Source: Hofstenia miamia (Eukaryota; Xenacoelomorpha; Acoela). Taken from it: a stretch of 64,000 nucleotides of DNA. Below the pieces are notes generated by a model. The model searched no databases. It saw only the letters and a program-made list of their open reading frames with translations, and had not been told where the DNA came from. Location of the stretch: NCBI GenBank assembly GCA_004352715.1, contig SCFE01000027.1, positions 1,738,431-1,802,430 on the forward strand, given 5' to 3'. The translations under genes were made by a program, and so were the position numbers. Within the stretch, counting starts at the first letter, position 1. Each line of letters opens with the position of its first letter. This document shows, piece after piece, positions 30,774 to 43,320 of this stretch.

Positions 30774-31842
30774 CATTGGTTAAATTTTTCTTTAGCTTTA
30801 GTTATACTTGCTTTTGTTGTTTATCACAAAAACTTGATCTTCAGTTCCAAGTAGTAGGGCAGTTTCTAGTTTGTATTAACAGTTTTACTATTACAGTTTT
30901 TACAAGGGTTGTTGTGTAGCATTGTGGTCTACTGTGTAGTGGTTTCATTTACAAGAAACTAAAATAAATTATGTTGTTCACAAATTTATAACCTTTACAA
31001 TACTTCTTGTGGCATGTTTTCTTGTATTGTATATATATTATTTTTCTTTGTTTTGAAAATGAAGAATGTAATAAACCGGAAGAGAGAAAAATTTTTTATA
31101 AACAAAGTCGCAAACATTATCACTGGACCTTTAGGTGGCATAGACCGGGAATTTAAGATTTGATTAGTTGACAAAATATACGCAATATTATTAAATATAT
31201 GCTAAGCTTGACAAGTATATATTATATAGGTATATACTTAGAACACAATTTTTCTGGTGGCCAATTTAATGAAATCTGTTTCAGTTCGTTTGAATGAAGT
31301 TATTTCTACAGGAGGATAACAAATTAGACTTTGATGCTTTTTACTTATAGTCCTTTAATGTATCTTTAAAATCTTACCTTTCTTGAGTTGTTACGTTCAG
31401 TAGTTCAAAAGAAATATGCCTTTTTTCTAGTCTCATTTTTTTGCAGCCAACTATAACTTTAAGAGTATAGTATGCATTAAAACGCATCTTTTAAGTCTTT
31501 GCAAGTCGTTGATTTCCTTAAATGTGCTGTACAGATGTACGTTTGAAAATAATAGCGCAATGTTTTAGGATATCAATATACAATTTTGTATTGAAGCACG
31601 TAGTATAATAAAACATGATATTATTTTAAAAAATTTATAATTCTATCAACTAGATGCAATGTTACCAGTAAACTTTAAACATTTTCATGATAAAATTCAA
31701 ATTTGCCTCCATTTTGTTTTGCATTTTGCTTTACTAAACATTAACGCTGCTTAAAAGGCTGCTGTTAAGTCTTTGCAAGTGCGTATAGTTGTTAGAAAGT
31801 GTGTTTATATTTTGAGTTTAAAGTTATTGACGCATTCATCAT
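30774..31842. repeat. Direct repeat, copy 2 (1.07 kb)
   Basis: Second copy, with the GCAGCCAACTA transposon end at 31443-31453 but no transposase before it. Flanks differ from copy 1 on both sides. Confidence 0.92.
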
Positions 31843-31931
31843 AATGTTGCAAGTACTTTTGCCTAGAATACTTCGCATTCTTAAGAATACATGGAATATA
31901 TGGGCGAATAAAATGCAAATGGCCCCAAAAT

Positions 31932-32528
31932 CTAACAAACATTTCCTTTGAAGAAGGGCAGCAATACAATGCATGCTGCTTCACAATGCAGAAAGATTTT
32001 GTGATGGCATAAAATGCTAAAAATATTTTTTATGCCATGTATTAAGATAGCACATGAAATCAGTTTTCGTACGCCATTGCGTGACAGAAATATTTCGTGT
32101 GATGTTGCAACTTGCTCCACAATGCTCACAATGGTCAATTGACCTAAACAGTAGTTAGCAGGTTTGCTGTGGATCGGATATCTTTCATTCCATATCCAAT
32201 TCAATCTACAAAAATTTTCATAGATTGATCCATAGAGGATCCATATCCGCCAGAAAGAACTCCCCAAAGAAGCACTTAAAACACACGCGCAATTCTTAAG
32301 TTGTTTTAAGCACTTTAGAAGAAAGTGACAGAAAATTACACAAGCCTCACAATGCACGTAATGCTTTATGCAGGTACTAAAATTATACAAGCCTGTAACT
32401 AGCATGTTATCCAGAATAGAATTGTAAACACAATGGGAAATGCAATTGCTATTTTGGTATGATGTAACTAAATTGTACTTAAACCTTAGACATATTAAGC
32501 ACACTCTTACAAAAATCTTAAGCACCAA
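31932..32528 (-). other. 198-codon open frame, unrecognised, doubtful
   Basis: Unusually long for this base composition, but no domain is visible. It is rich in Cys, Leu and Ile with no matching splice signals, and the DNA is repetitive in short words (CACAATGC, TTAAGCAC, ATCCATATCC), which may create the open frame by chance. Confidence 0.15.
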
Positions 32529-34344
32529 TTATAATGCAAGAGAGTTCTGTATTGTTTGTGCTAATTTAATAAATTTCAGTAAGAGAACTTTTTAGTGTTT
32601 TTTATCTTTTACTTTTTTAAAACATTTTATGTGCTTCTTCCCACCGTGTTAATGTATATTGGTTATGAAGCAAAACCCTGTAGAAGTAATGATATTATAA
32701 TTGGGTCACATCTTACCACAACATTGGTTTGGGCCAAACGCATTTAAAAGTTTAACAAACTTGGGTTGTTTTGGATTGGGTCGAAATTCATTAGTTGAAA
32801 TTTAGGTTGGATCAAAATATCTTGATCCACTTACAGTCCTGTTGCACATACATTTACTCCATTAACTACAGGAGCCTGAGCATGATTAAATTGGCCAAAT
32901 TAACTTCACCAATAATATAAAGTCCTGTATTTATTTTTTCCTATTAAATTTTCTTTTACAAGTGCCCCAAACTTATAAGTCTTTAAAAAAAAATTTGATT
33001 CCCCACCCAATATTATTATTCAAAATGGCGTATCAAATCCGACGCAACACGATTTAGAAATTTGCAACTCAAACTTCAGTTCAGTTAAAATCGGTTACCG
33101 AAGGTCTTTCATTGTGCATGGTGCAGAGTCAGTCAGATGAGTGCGAAAATCATTCTCATATCTACCCTTGATTGTTTCCAAATTATAGCTTTTTCAAGCA
33201 ATCAATCAGCAATTTCAGATCACCTTAATAGAACTGGAAGTGAAAATTACCATTGATGATAATTCCCAAGAGCTTAAGAAATCAATCATAATTAAAAATT
33301 TTTAAAGCGCAATGAGTGTATCTGGTTATGCTGTATTAAAATTATTCTCACTGTTATTATCAAAATATTTCTGTCTTCATCAAATAAGAAGTAATCTAAA
33401 ACTATAGACTATGCAAATCAGAGAATATAGAGAAAATTAATTAGATTATTAAAGAAACATTACATGCTGCGTCATGCTTCTTCGTTTCCTATTTACTCTA
33501 ATTTAAATTTAATACAATTTTAATGAAATATTCGGAAAATGTAGTTTTTTTTGACAAAATGAATGGATTCTAATGAATGATACTGGTATTGATTCTGTTT
33601 GTTAAAGAAGTTGGGCAACATAAACTATAATAAAGGCCGTCTTGAAGGGTTGACATATTTATCAAGCAATGATTTATAAATCTTTACCCTTACAATATTT
33701 AGAATGAATGCAGAGTTCATTTTAGGTAGAAGCATTTTTTGAGAGGAAAATTGGCTTAGTGCTCTTTTAAGTCGTGCTGGAGTCTTAATGAAATTCATGG
33801 TATCCTTGTGGAAACCAATCGCTTATCATCATTAAACATCATTTTAGGATAAATACAATACATTGGTAGAACAAAGTGCTTCATATTATAAATTCTTAAT
33901 GATATGAGTAGATCATAAATTATTAAAAATTCAAGTCAGTACAAATATAAGATTAATCCAATAACGCCATAAGTATTCTTCGAGGAAAGTCTTTTATAAA
34001 GAGATATCAAAGCATTTTTAAATTAATCATTGTTCTAGTACTTCATCTTCACCCTAAGTGTATGGCTTAAGCAAAATTTAAATTATACTTTAAAAATATA
34101 CATTCACTTAAATACAATTAAGGTCGTGAACTTAGAGTAATTTCATAAACTCCTAATAAGTTTTAGATAACAACCTGTAAATAAAGAAAAAGGAAAAAAA
34201 TAATGGATAAAAAACGGATAAAATGGTGAAATAATATGTTGAGAAATTAGTCTATTTAAAAGGTATTTTGGGAATTAGTCCTTGAACGCTTAAATGTCCA
34301 TTCAAGTTAAATTTGTCAACAAACGAACACTGAAGTAATGTTTT
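32529..34344. other. No gene seen; one cryptically simple island
   Basis: Around 32700-32850 repeated TTGGGTC/TTGGGCC-like words stand out. Otherwise plain AT-rich sequence. Confidence 0.55.
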
Positions 34345-34532
34345 CGAATCGTAGGCATGCCGAGGGGGGCAAACGGGACCATTTGCTCTTCAAATTTTCA
34401 AAGATTAGATTCTGAAGTTAAGCCCTTTTGTTGAAAATATAATTATTAATTTGTAGAAAATTCCATTGTTACTAAATGTGAGATTGAAATTGGCCCTCCC
34501 AAATTTTATTTCTGGCTACGCCACTGCTTGGA
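34345..34532. repeat. MITE-like repeat with GGCTACGCCACTG end
   Basis: Left GTAGGCATGCCGAGGGGGGC and right CTGGCTACGCCACTG form degenerate inverted ends. The inner words AAGCCCTTTTGTTGAAA and TTTGTAGAAAATT also occur in the copy at 55.43-55.67 kb. Ends of the type CAGTGGCGTAGCCAG are common in hAT-like MITEs. Confidence 0.55.
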
Positions 34533-34986
34533 ATGCAACATGTGATTATAGTTCTAATATGTTTTTTCTTGAAACCTAATGTGAAAATATTTAAAAATTT
34601 AAGCTTGATTCAACTTATATTTTCCAGCAAATAACTGAACTAGGTTCGGATTTAGTAATGATATCTATGTTTGGATTTGGATATTATTTTGGGTGCTTTT
34701 AATGCACCTCGTGCGTCAAAGAACACTTTCTTACACAGTATCCACCCGTACATTAAATACAATACCCGTACCCGATAATGAAACAGGTAGAGTTAGTGTT
34801 GGGTTAATTCTTTTTAGGCCAAAACAAGATTGCATATGCAAGAGAGTCCATGGATCTGAAATAAAAGTGGATATGAAAATGCTATTCATAGATCTCATGA
34901 GTACTTCTTGGATTCAGATTTTTAGTTCAATAATCGGGTTTACAGGAGTATTTTACAAAGTTGTGTAGTTTTTCATTAATTTTAAG

Positions 34987-35790
34987 CAGGGTGTCCGAAA
35001 AGAAACAATTACACTTTTATTCGCCCTCATTTAAAAAAGTGACAATGTCAACTGATTTGGAAAGAAAATACCACCAGATTAAATATTTTCACAACTCTTC
35101 ATGCAGGTACCCCAATAATTAAATTAAAATTTATAAGTGATTGCATTTTCTGCTACGGTTTGTAACTTCCCTGCAGTGTCAAGATTGAAAACGACGCCTC
35201 CTTCTTAGCTAATGTTTTTGGACTGATGAGGCACATTTCCATTTGAATGGAGTAATTTCTTTCTTAGAACTATTGCAGATTGGATTAAATCCACGATTAG
35301 CTCCACTACTATCTAAAAATATGTGCTTGGTTTGGACTTTGTCAGTTCTTCACTCTGCCTCCTTATTGTTCAGTGGACATCATGGCATCCCACAACTTAA
35401 ATCAAAACGAGCCTCCTAGAAATCAGGGTTTATCCACACCTGGTTACTGTTTATGGTTGGGGGAATGCTAAAGCCGCCATTTATAACCCAATGTCTCAAA
35501 ATCTACAGGAGTTGAAAAAAGACATTCTTTAGACCCTAGAACAGCAGACATGATTGCAGCTGTTGTTGACAGTTTGACCTTGAAATGTGTCCTTACGACA
35601 ATGGGGAGCACCTTGTACCAAGACTTAGATTTGCATTCCATTGTATAAACTCATCATTTATGGCAAATTTCTGCTTCTTAATATTTAATCCAGTGGTATT
35701 TTCATTGTAAATCAGTTGAAATTGTCACTTCAAATCAAATATGAAGTAAGTGAAAGCAAATTAACGACGCCTTGTTTTCTAGACACCCTG
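34987..35790 (+). mobile_element. Degraded Tc1/mariner element, 804 bp
   Basis: Ends CAGGGTGTCCGAAAAGAAAC and GTTTTCTAGACACCCTG are inverted repeats. Inside, near 35217-35255, FWTDEAHFHLNG is the first catalytic motif of the mariner group with DEAHFHL. The remainder is an internally deleted, multi-frame remnant with no intact second or third Asp motif. The right end abuts (TA)n. Confidence 0.75.
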
Positions 35791-35815
35791 TATATATATA
35801 TATATATATATATAT
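35791..35815. repeat. (TA)n microsatellite
   Basis: Begins at the right end of the mariner remnant. Confidence 0.95.
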
Positions 35816-36377
35816 CTGGATGAATTTCAACTTGTGTAGGGAATTCGATAACACTAATTCTCTTAGAAAACAAAGAATTCTAATAAAATTCGGGTACTTC
35901 ATATAGCATGCATAAAGAGGTTAATTAGTGTTAAAAGAGCTCTCCCAATTATCCCATTCTTCCTGTAATTTTTATCGAATTAATAAATTTCTTGCAAAGA
36001 TTAAAGGCATTTCACTAGTCAGCTAATCCAAACCAAAAGTAGAAATACTTGCCAGGGTAGGAAACAAGTCAACCCAGCTCTATTCCGACTCTGGGTCGGA
36101 TGGGTTTGAGAGTCGCTCTTAGACGAGTTGGGACGGGTTGTGATTGTATTTGTAATAGCTAGGATGGGATAATATTGACAGATTTAAGGTGCAATTTAAC
36201 CTTAAACAGCGTTTGGAGCTCTTAAAAAATTTTCATGATCCTATAAAATATTATTAAACCCCTTAGCTACAAAATTATTATCGCTATGCTCAACCTGAAA
36301 GCAGTACATCATAGAGAAGAGTTTCCCTTTTCTATTTCGCTCTAAATCCACCACCCGGCTATGTAGTAAACATAAAC

Positions 36378-36615
36378 ATTAGGTATGGCGAGTATATAAA
36401 TCTTTTCAAAAAATTCGAAATTTTCAAATGAAAATTGTTAAAATCTTCAACAACTTCGGCCACAGTAATACGCTTTAATAGAAATTTTTAAAATTTTATT
36501 ATAGCATATTCCCAATGGACCTGCCCATGCTCCACGAATTTCAAATTTGCTAATAGGCTTATAAACGATCCTTTGTAAATTTGAAAAAACGGTTTCTCCT
36601 TTAAAAAGGACCCCA
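36378..36615. repeat. Dispersed repeat, copy A (second copy near 55.9 kb)
   Basis: Shares CATTAGGTATGG, TACGCTTTAAT, TTTCAAATTTGCTAATAGGC and CCTTTGTAAAT in the same order and spacing with 55905-56150. Diverged; no coding sense seen. Confidence 0.75.
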
Positions 36616-38340
36616 AGTTTAAGCTTAAGAAGTAAAAAATTTGAATGTTTGAAATTCTTAAGACTTAATAATTTTTGTATTTTTGTAATGATTTCGTATC
36701 ATTATTATTATTTTACTGTTATGTTAAAACACTTTTTGTGTATTATATTTGCAATCGTTTCTCAATGAGGTCGCTTCACTAGTCAGCGTAGATGGGCCGG
36801 GACTTTGTTTAAAGTATGTGAAACATATTTAATTAGAACGACATGGTTTTGTAGTTTCAAGCCACAGTACAAAGGCAAGGAATAAGATGCGGCGATTTAA
36901 ATTGATCGATATTTTAAATCGATTCAGATTTTAAAATCATAAAAAAGAACCTGAATGTGAAGGACTAGGGGTAATAAACTAAATGAGAGTATAACATAGT
37001 TGTAATAAAGAAAGGTACCAATTTACTTAATGATACGCTGTTGAAAAGAGTCAGTGGAGAAATTAGCGTGCGATAGAACAACAGGTAGTGTCACATGAGT
37101 AAAATATCGAACTGAATCGATGGCTATAACTTTATGCTGGATATTATATATTAATGTGAAAAGAGCTCAATCAGAAAACGGACAGACGGAAACCAATGCC
37201 AGGAAGTAGGTAAGAGCACGAATGCACCGATACATATTTCACCGTATTTCTACTAATGTTAATTTTAAGTGACAAATTGATTTATCCACATTTTTTAACA
37301 ATTTTAAAGAATTATTGACAAGCCTTTTTGTGTATGGAGTGGGGCCCGCCCATGCAATGATGAGTTGTGTTAAAACTTATTCTTGTGCCTGAAGTACATG
37401 GAAATAAGATTTTTTTAAATGAGAAATCAATTTTTTTTAAAAAATATTCATTCTTTTCATACCCAGTTTCAGATTTTAAATTCGTTATTAGTAAGTGAGT
37501 TATAAGCGTTTAAAAATAATTTAGGGAAACCCTAACAGATTTTGAAAAAAATTTCAGTAGAATTAGGGTTGAACTGTATAGCATAAACAGTCTTAGTGCA
37601 AAACTCCGTTTAGTTTTTTACTATGTAAAATTGGATATAGACAGAGATTTCTCATGGCCACATCAAATTCATCCACTAAATCAATTAAAATTTATCACAA
37701 AAAACGATTAGAACTAAATTATTATTTAATAACGCATTACACAAACTGTCGAAAATATAAAATTATGCGCTGAGTAATTTTTCATGATTATAAGAGCTAT
37801 TTAAATATTATATCAGAATGAATGTTTTTCTAAATTGAAAGGAAATCATTTGCTTTCTTAAGACACTCAAAGTATATTTTCATTTCCTCTTAATATTTTG
37901 CAATGCAATATCTTGTATAATATGACTCTTGATAATGCCGAAATTCACAAAAGTTTTTTAAATTAAAATTCTAGTGTGACGACAACTTTAAAATGTTACA
38001 TTGTCCTTTGAGAGTGTATAATTTTAAATACGTAATTGATGCTGTGCGCTTATTGCTTTTTCAAAATGATACCCCTTTCAAAGATATGTTGAAGGTTTAT
38101 AATTGCACTATTATTAAATTTTAAAAGGATTTATATTCCTGTTTTACTGATAATTTCATATAGCAATAACTAACAAATATGTGACAATATAAAAAATTTC
38201 CTGGAAGCCCCCAGCGTTGACTACGACATTATTCTCACATACTTCTACTACTAAGTGGACTTAGTAACCGTAGTAAAAGTTTAAACAAAAATTAATGCAA
38301 AAATGGTCTAATTGACCACGTGCTAGAGTTTGCAAATTCA
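36616..38340. other. AT-rich stretch with no gene seen
   Basis: Nothing supported between the dispersed repeat and the promoter at 38.34 kb. Confidence 0.5.
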
Positions 38341-38343
38341 TTA

Positions 38344-38377
38344 TATAAATACCTTTTCACACGAATCTCCCATCAGT
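38344..38377 (+). promoter_or_regulatory. Core promoter: TATA box plus TCAGT initiator
   Basis: TATAAA at 38344-38349 and TCAGT at 38373-38377. The initiator A at 38375 lies 31 bp downstream of the first T of TATAAA, the standard spacing, and TCAGT is the arthropod initiator consensus. A coding exon with signal-peptide character begins about 104 bp further on. Confidence 0.6.
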
Positions 38378-38478
38378 AATACTTGCCAACTTCCGTCTGA
38401 ATTATTCACTACATTGTGGTGTAATTATAGAGCTATACTTAAGCTGTTATTTTCAATAAAATTTATCTTTGTTCTAAA

Positions 38479-38526
38479 ATGGTGTTTCAAATAGTAGTCT
38501 GTACATACATTGCCACAACTGCGGAC
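38479..38526 (+). CDS. First coding exon of a secreted (cuticle-protein-like) gene, no second exon found
   Basis: ATG in TAAAATGG context starts MVFQIVVCTYIATTAD, followed by a strong donor GTGAGT at 38527. A short first exon coding just a signal peptide and ending in AD is typical of arthropod cuticle-protein and related secreted-protein genes, where the usual form is like MxFKxVVLxxLxAVAxAD. Here the hydrophobic core is weakened (CTYIATT), which may mean decay. An AATAAAATTTATC stretch lies just before the ATG. No matching downstream exon is visible in the following kilobases, so the gene may be truncated by repeats or have a distant exon. Confidence 0.45.
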
Positions 38527-38567
38527 GTGAGTATCATATTATCATTACATTTTTTAACAAAAAAATT

Positions 38568-38740
38568 TTGCTGGTGTATAGCGACATATATATATATATA
38601 TATATATATGTCGCTATATACTAGCAAAATTTTTTATATACATGTATACATTTTATGAAGTGTACATAGCGACACATATAATTTGTTAGGTGTACATAAC
38701 GACATAACATAACTATATATATATATATACATATATATAT
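38568..38740. repeat. (TA)n-centred palindrome and GTGTACATAGCGAC copies
   Basis: AAATTTTGCTGGTGTATAGC then GACA, a (TA)n core at 38586-38610, then TGTCGC and TATATACTAGCAAAATTT: arms of about 27 bp with two differences. After it come GTGTACATAGCGACACATAT (38660-38680) and GTGTACATAACGACATAAC, leading into a second (TA)n at 38714-38740. The motif matches copies in the L1CAM-like intron at 8.6-9.1 kb. Confidence 0.85.
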
Positions 38741-41700
38741 AGAAATACTTTTTCCCTAATCTCATGCACATTAACTTTTTTAGTATAACGTGTTAAACTT
38801 ATGAACTGTCATTTGATTTTAGTATTAGAAAAATACAATAATGAAAGATTTTAATAGGATTCTATCCCAAACAAAACAAAATATTGTCTGCTTACCACAA
38901 AATTTTTTTTTAATTTTGGCTAGTAAAATTTCATGAAAATTGTCAAATGGCTGCAGGCAGCTAATTATCTGCAACAAAATTCAAAGACAAAATTTAATTT
39001 GGATATAGCAAATGGTGATGAGTTTTTGTAGGAACTTGAAAAAGTTAGTAAGTCAATCCACATTGTTCCGAAAATTTCATGTATCAATGTAAAAACTTTG
39101 TCATTAGTATTATTGAACCCACCATGTTAAGATCTTTTTTTGGTCATCAAAATATTTAGAATTCTTTAAGGTTTAGTAAATCACTTCCAAATTTACTTAC
39201 CATTTGCACAAACACTTTTAGCATTTAGCTAAATATAATTAAACTTCTTGTGGAAGTAGTTTAACACAAAACGTTTTCAATATTTCCCAAAATAATTAGT
39301 TGACTTTTAGAAAGGTTTGTAAATGATTACTTAGGAAATTTGATTGCATGGTAATTTGAATAAACTTTTGTAATTTTCGAGGGGCCATTGATACATTTTC
39401 TGAGGGACGCATGAAAGTTATGTCAAGCTACCCTTTTATTAACATAGTAAAACTAATTATGCTGTACCAAAAACACCTTAACTAATAATTTTAAAACATA
39501 TTTTTGACTAGAATAAACGTAGTTAGCTTAAGGAAATGACTTTCACTGAATTCCTTGAAATATTTTAAGACGAACTTTTCCTGGAAATTGTTTTTGAGAA
39601 AAACAATTCAATCATAAAGAATAAAGTTCATTACTTCATGGTATTTTGAGTTTTTAGCCCATAAAGAAGGCTGAACTTTTACCAGGAAATCACTGATAAT
39701 GCGCTGTCAAATGAAATTAATACAGGAAATTAACAAGATATATCATGACTATTAACTAATAAATTGTTATTTATATCTGTTTAAAGTATTTTTATAAAGT
39801 TTATTTGTTATTGCAAAAGGTGAAATCTAAATTTAGGAAATGATGCATTAAGAAATAAATTTAGGTTAAATCAAATCTTCAGTTCAGCGAGCCACACTTC
39901 TATTTTAAAGTGGATATTTATCTAATTAGCAAAATGATGTAAATATGTAGGTGTATGCTTATTATCTTAAAAGGCAGATACTCAGATGGTAAAAGCTGAA
40001 ATTACCAAATATAGCTCTCATGTTTACAAAGATCTATTCCTTTTTATTACACTAGCCGGGAATACTTCTTGAACTGAGATTGGAAAGGGAGTGAGTTTTT
40101 TTAAATCCCGGGGGAGAAAATTTTAATATATTAATATAACAATTTTTTGTGTAGCTTTGTTAGATTCAAAGACACGCATATACTTTGAGTGACTTAAGAA
40201 GAATGAGACTCTGATATATGCCGCATCAAATATTGATTCATATAAATGACTAAACATTTCTTTTAGAAAATCAAAGATATCATTTGACGCCGAAGTGTAC
40301 GTAGTAAATGCAGTTGGAAAATGACGTGGCATTTCCTTTGGCGTGGATATGGGAAATTCGAAAAATACGGTGCCATAATTAGCTCATTTTTTACAAGATT
40401 AAGTATGTCACATATGTGTGCAATTGTATATCGATTTTGCACAAAGCAATAAGCTTTGGGTATATGTGATTTTTTTACTTTATAGATTGAGGGACAATGG
40501 CAGGACCAAATTTTAAAATTTTTAGTAGTTTATATATTCACGAATTAAATAAGAACAAGCTGCACATTTCACTCATTATTAAAAATTAATAGTGAAAACT
40601 AGCTTAACAACTATTAATAAAATTCAAAAATAAGTATTCTGATAAAAGCATTAATTCATAAATGTGCTCTAGGAACATAGTTGGGAAGAAACTGGTAGGA
40701 TAACTTTTTTTATTTGTGTACTACAATTTTCAACATGCCAATTTTTATAATAGTAGAGTCTTGGCAGGCTGACTGCTACGATCATTTAAAGGTTGTGCAA
40801 TTTTCATCGTTTTTTGCCAATAAAATCTTATAAATTGATCAGGATTTGATAATATTTTGAATATATGCTTATTTAGAATTGACAACAAACCGTTAAATAT
40901 AAAATTTTTGAAATAAATATTTTGGCCGCATCCAGTTTTACAAAAGTCTAAAATTCAAAACCGCAAATAACTAGGACCACAGAGGGACTAAGCCTTAGCC
41001 AAGATAATATTTTATATTACTTAGAAGATTTCTGAAAACAGTTAAATTTAAAAAAAAATCCATAGAGCGCTGGTGAGAAAACAGGGCTAAAAACAGGCCT
41101 AAAATTCTAGTTTTTGACAATAAATAAGCCAATAACAAACATACATTAATGAAACTTGGAATTTAGCTGTTAAGCATTATTAAGAGTCATATAACTTTCA
41201 AAATTGATTGCAGCTTATAATGGTTGAGCCAAGCGACCTAAATTTTTAGGCTTTATTGATAATCTCGAGATATGCAACAATATATTGAAATATTGGATAT
41301 TGCAGTTTAAATGTTTTGCTAAAACATATTTAAATTTAAAGGGTTACCGTTTCAGATAAAATTAAGCTCAAAGCCAAAAGGACGAAATTGATGTTATTTT
41401 TTACACATTTATCAGTGAATAATGAACAAATTTCTTTGAAATTTTGAAACCACATGTATTACTCATATATTTACATAAACTAAGCATATTATGCTCAAAA
41501 ATTCAAAAAATCAGGCCCAACTGAGCCTTAAATATATCCAGCTATTACATCCATTTCCAGATATATATATATATATATATATCCTATTGAAGTGTATAAT
41601 AATGACACTCCATAACACTTGAAATACATTTCTATGTTACAGATGTTCCAAGATATATACATTCGCTACTGAAAATGCATAATAGAAATACACAAACTCC

Positions 41701-41884
41701 TTAAATAAATACTTAGTACTATACAACTAAAAAAGAATATACAAGATCGACTTTATGTATATGAAGTTTAAATTTAAATAATAAATATACACAATACTTT
41801 TAGATATGAAAAATCTGATATATGAGAGCAGTGCATAAAGATCTGTAAATATAGTAATAGGGCTAGTTTTGTTTACCAATATTT
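38741..41884. other. AT-rich stretch with no gene seen
   Basis: A 69-codon minus-strand ORF at 40123-40332 has no recognisable content. (AT)n at 41561-41582. Confidence 0.5.
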
Positions 41885-43320
41885 ATTGTACCGCCTAAGA
41901 TGCATTAGAATTAATTCACATAAAGATTGTTGATCAGTCTATTTAATGCAACTATAATATAGTGAATTACAGGCCTACTCAGAGTCGCATAAAGCATTTG
42001 TTCCACTTTATTTATTTGCAAGGGTAAGCAATATTTAATTGATATTGGAATTATTGCAGTAATCGAAAGTCGAACTTAGAAAAAGAAAAATTACCAATAA
42101 TTTGCAATAAAAACGTTCTCATGAGCAATAACGGATGAGAATCTTGAGGAAACATATAATCAAGTCCCGACTTTTCTAGTAAATTACTGTCGCGAATGTA
42201 CTGCACAGTTCGATGACCCAAAAATATATTGTGCTTCTACCACCGCAGTCACTTTTTATGTATTGAACAGTGTTGAATCTAGGATTTAAATTTCAGAGGT
42301 ATTGTACCGCCTAAGATGCATTAGAATTAATTCACATAAAGATTGTTGATCAGTCTATTTAATGCAACTATAATATAGTGAATTACAGGCCTACTCAGAG
42401 TCGCATAAAGCATTTGTTCCACTTTATTTATTTGCAAGGGTAAGCAATATTTAATTGATATTGGAATTATTGCAGTAATCGAAAGTCGAACTTAGAAAAA
42501 GAAAAATTACCAATAATTTGCAATAAAAACGTTCTCATGAGCAATAACGGATGAGAATCTTGAGGAAACATATAATCGACTTTTCTAGTAAATTACTGTC
42601 GCGAATGTACTGCACAGTTCGATGACCCAAAAATATATTGTGCTTCTACCACCGCAGTCACTTTTTATGTATTGAACAGTGTTGAATCTAGGATTTAAAT
42701 TTCAGAGGTATTGGTTCCACCTAAGAGGATTAATTAAATTACATAAAGATTGTTGATCAGTCTATTTAAGCAACTATAATATAGTGAATTACAGGCCTAC
42801 TCAGAGTATCGTTTCACAATGCACGTTGTTCCACTTTATTTATTTGCACAGGTTACTTCAATATTTAAACTCTTTCTATCAAATCAGTAATCGAAAGCTA
42901 GAACTTAGAAAAAGAAAAATTACCAATAATTTGCAATAAAAACGTTCTCATGAGCAATAACGGATGAGAATCTTGAGGAAACATATAATCGACTTTTCTA
43001 GTAAATTACTGTCGCGAATGTACTGCACAGTTCGATGACCCAAAAATATATTGTGCTTCTACCACCGCAGTCACTTTTTATGTATTGAACAGTGTTGAAT
43101 CTAGGATTTAAATTTCAGAGGTATTGGTTCCACCTAAGAGGGGTAACTAAAGTAGGTCTCGTTTTTTGGTTGCACGGTACAAACAATTTTAAACATGGTA
43201 CAGCACGGACTTTTAAAAATATCGTTTTCCACTGCACGTTTTTACATGTGCTCACAATCACAGATCACTTCAATTTTTAAACTCTTTCTATCAAATCAAT
43301 GACCAAAAGCAAGGATATTG
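41885..43320. repeat. Tandem array of about 413-bp units, 3 full copies and a divergent fourth
   Basis: Units start at 41885, 42301, 42710 and 43123. Units 1 and 2 are nearly identical (unit 1 has a 7-8-bp extra segment near CAAGTCCCGAC). Unit 3 is a mosaic: it opens like unit 4 (ATTGGTTCCACCTAAGAGG), returns to the unit 1/2 sequence, and has an inner patch (ATCGTTTCACAATGCACG ... AAACTCTTTCTATCAAATCA) otherwise seen only in unit 4. Unit 4 fades near 43320. No coding frame is conserved. Confidence 0.92.

Noticed and set aside
34693-34968. 91-codon plus ORF
   Set aside because: Overlaps cryptically simple GTACCCG/GGATATGG-type sequence, no domain, no splice support.
41885-43320. CRISPR-like array
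   Set aside because: Units are about 413 bp with no short repeat/spacer alternation, and the genome is eukaryotic.
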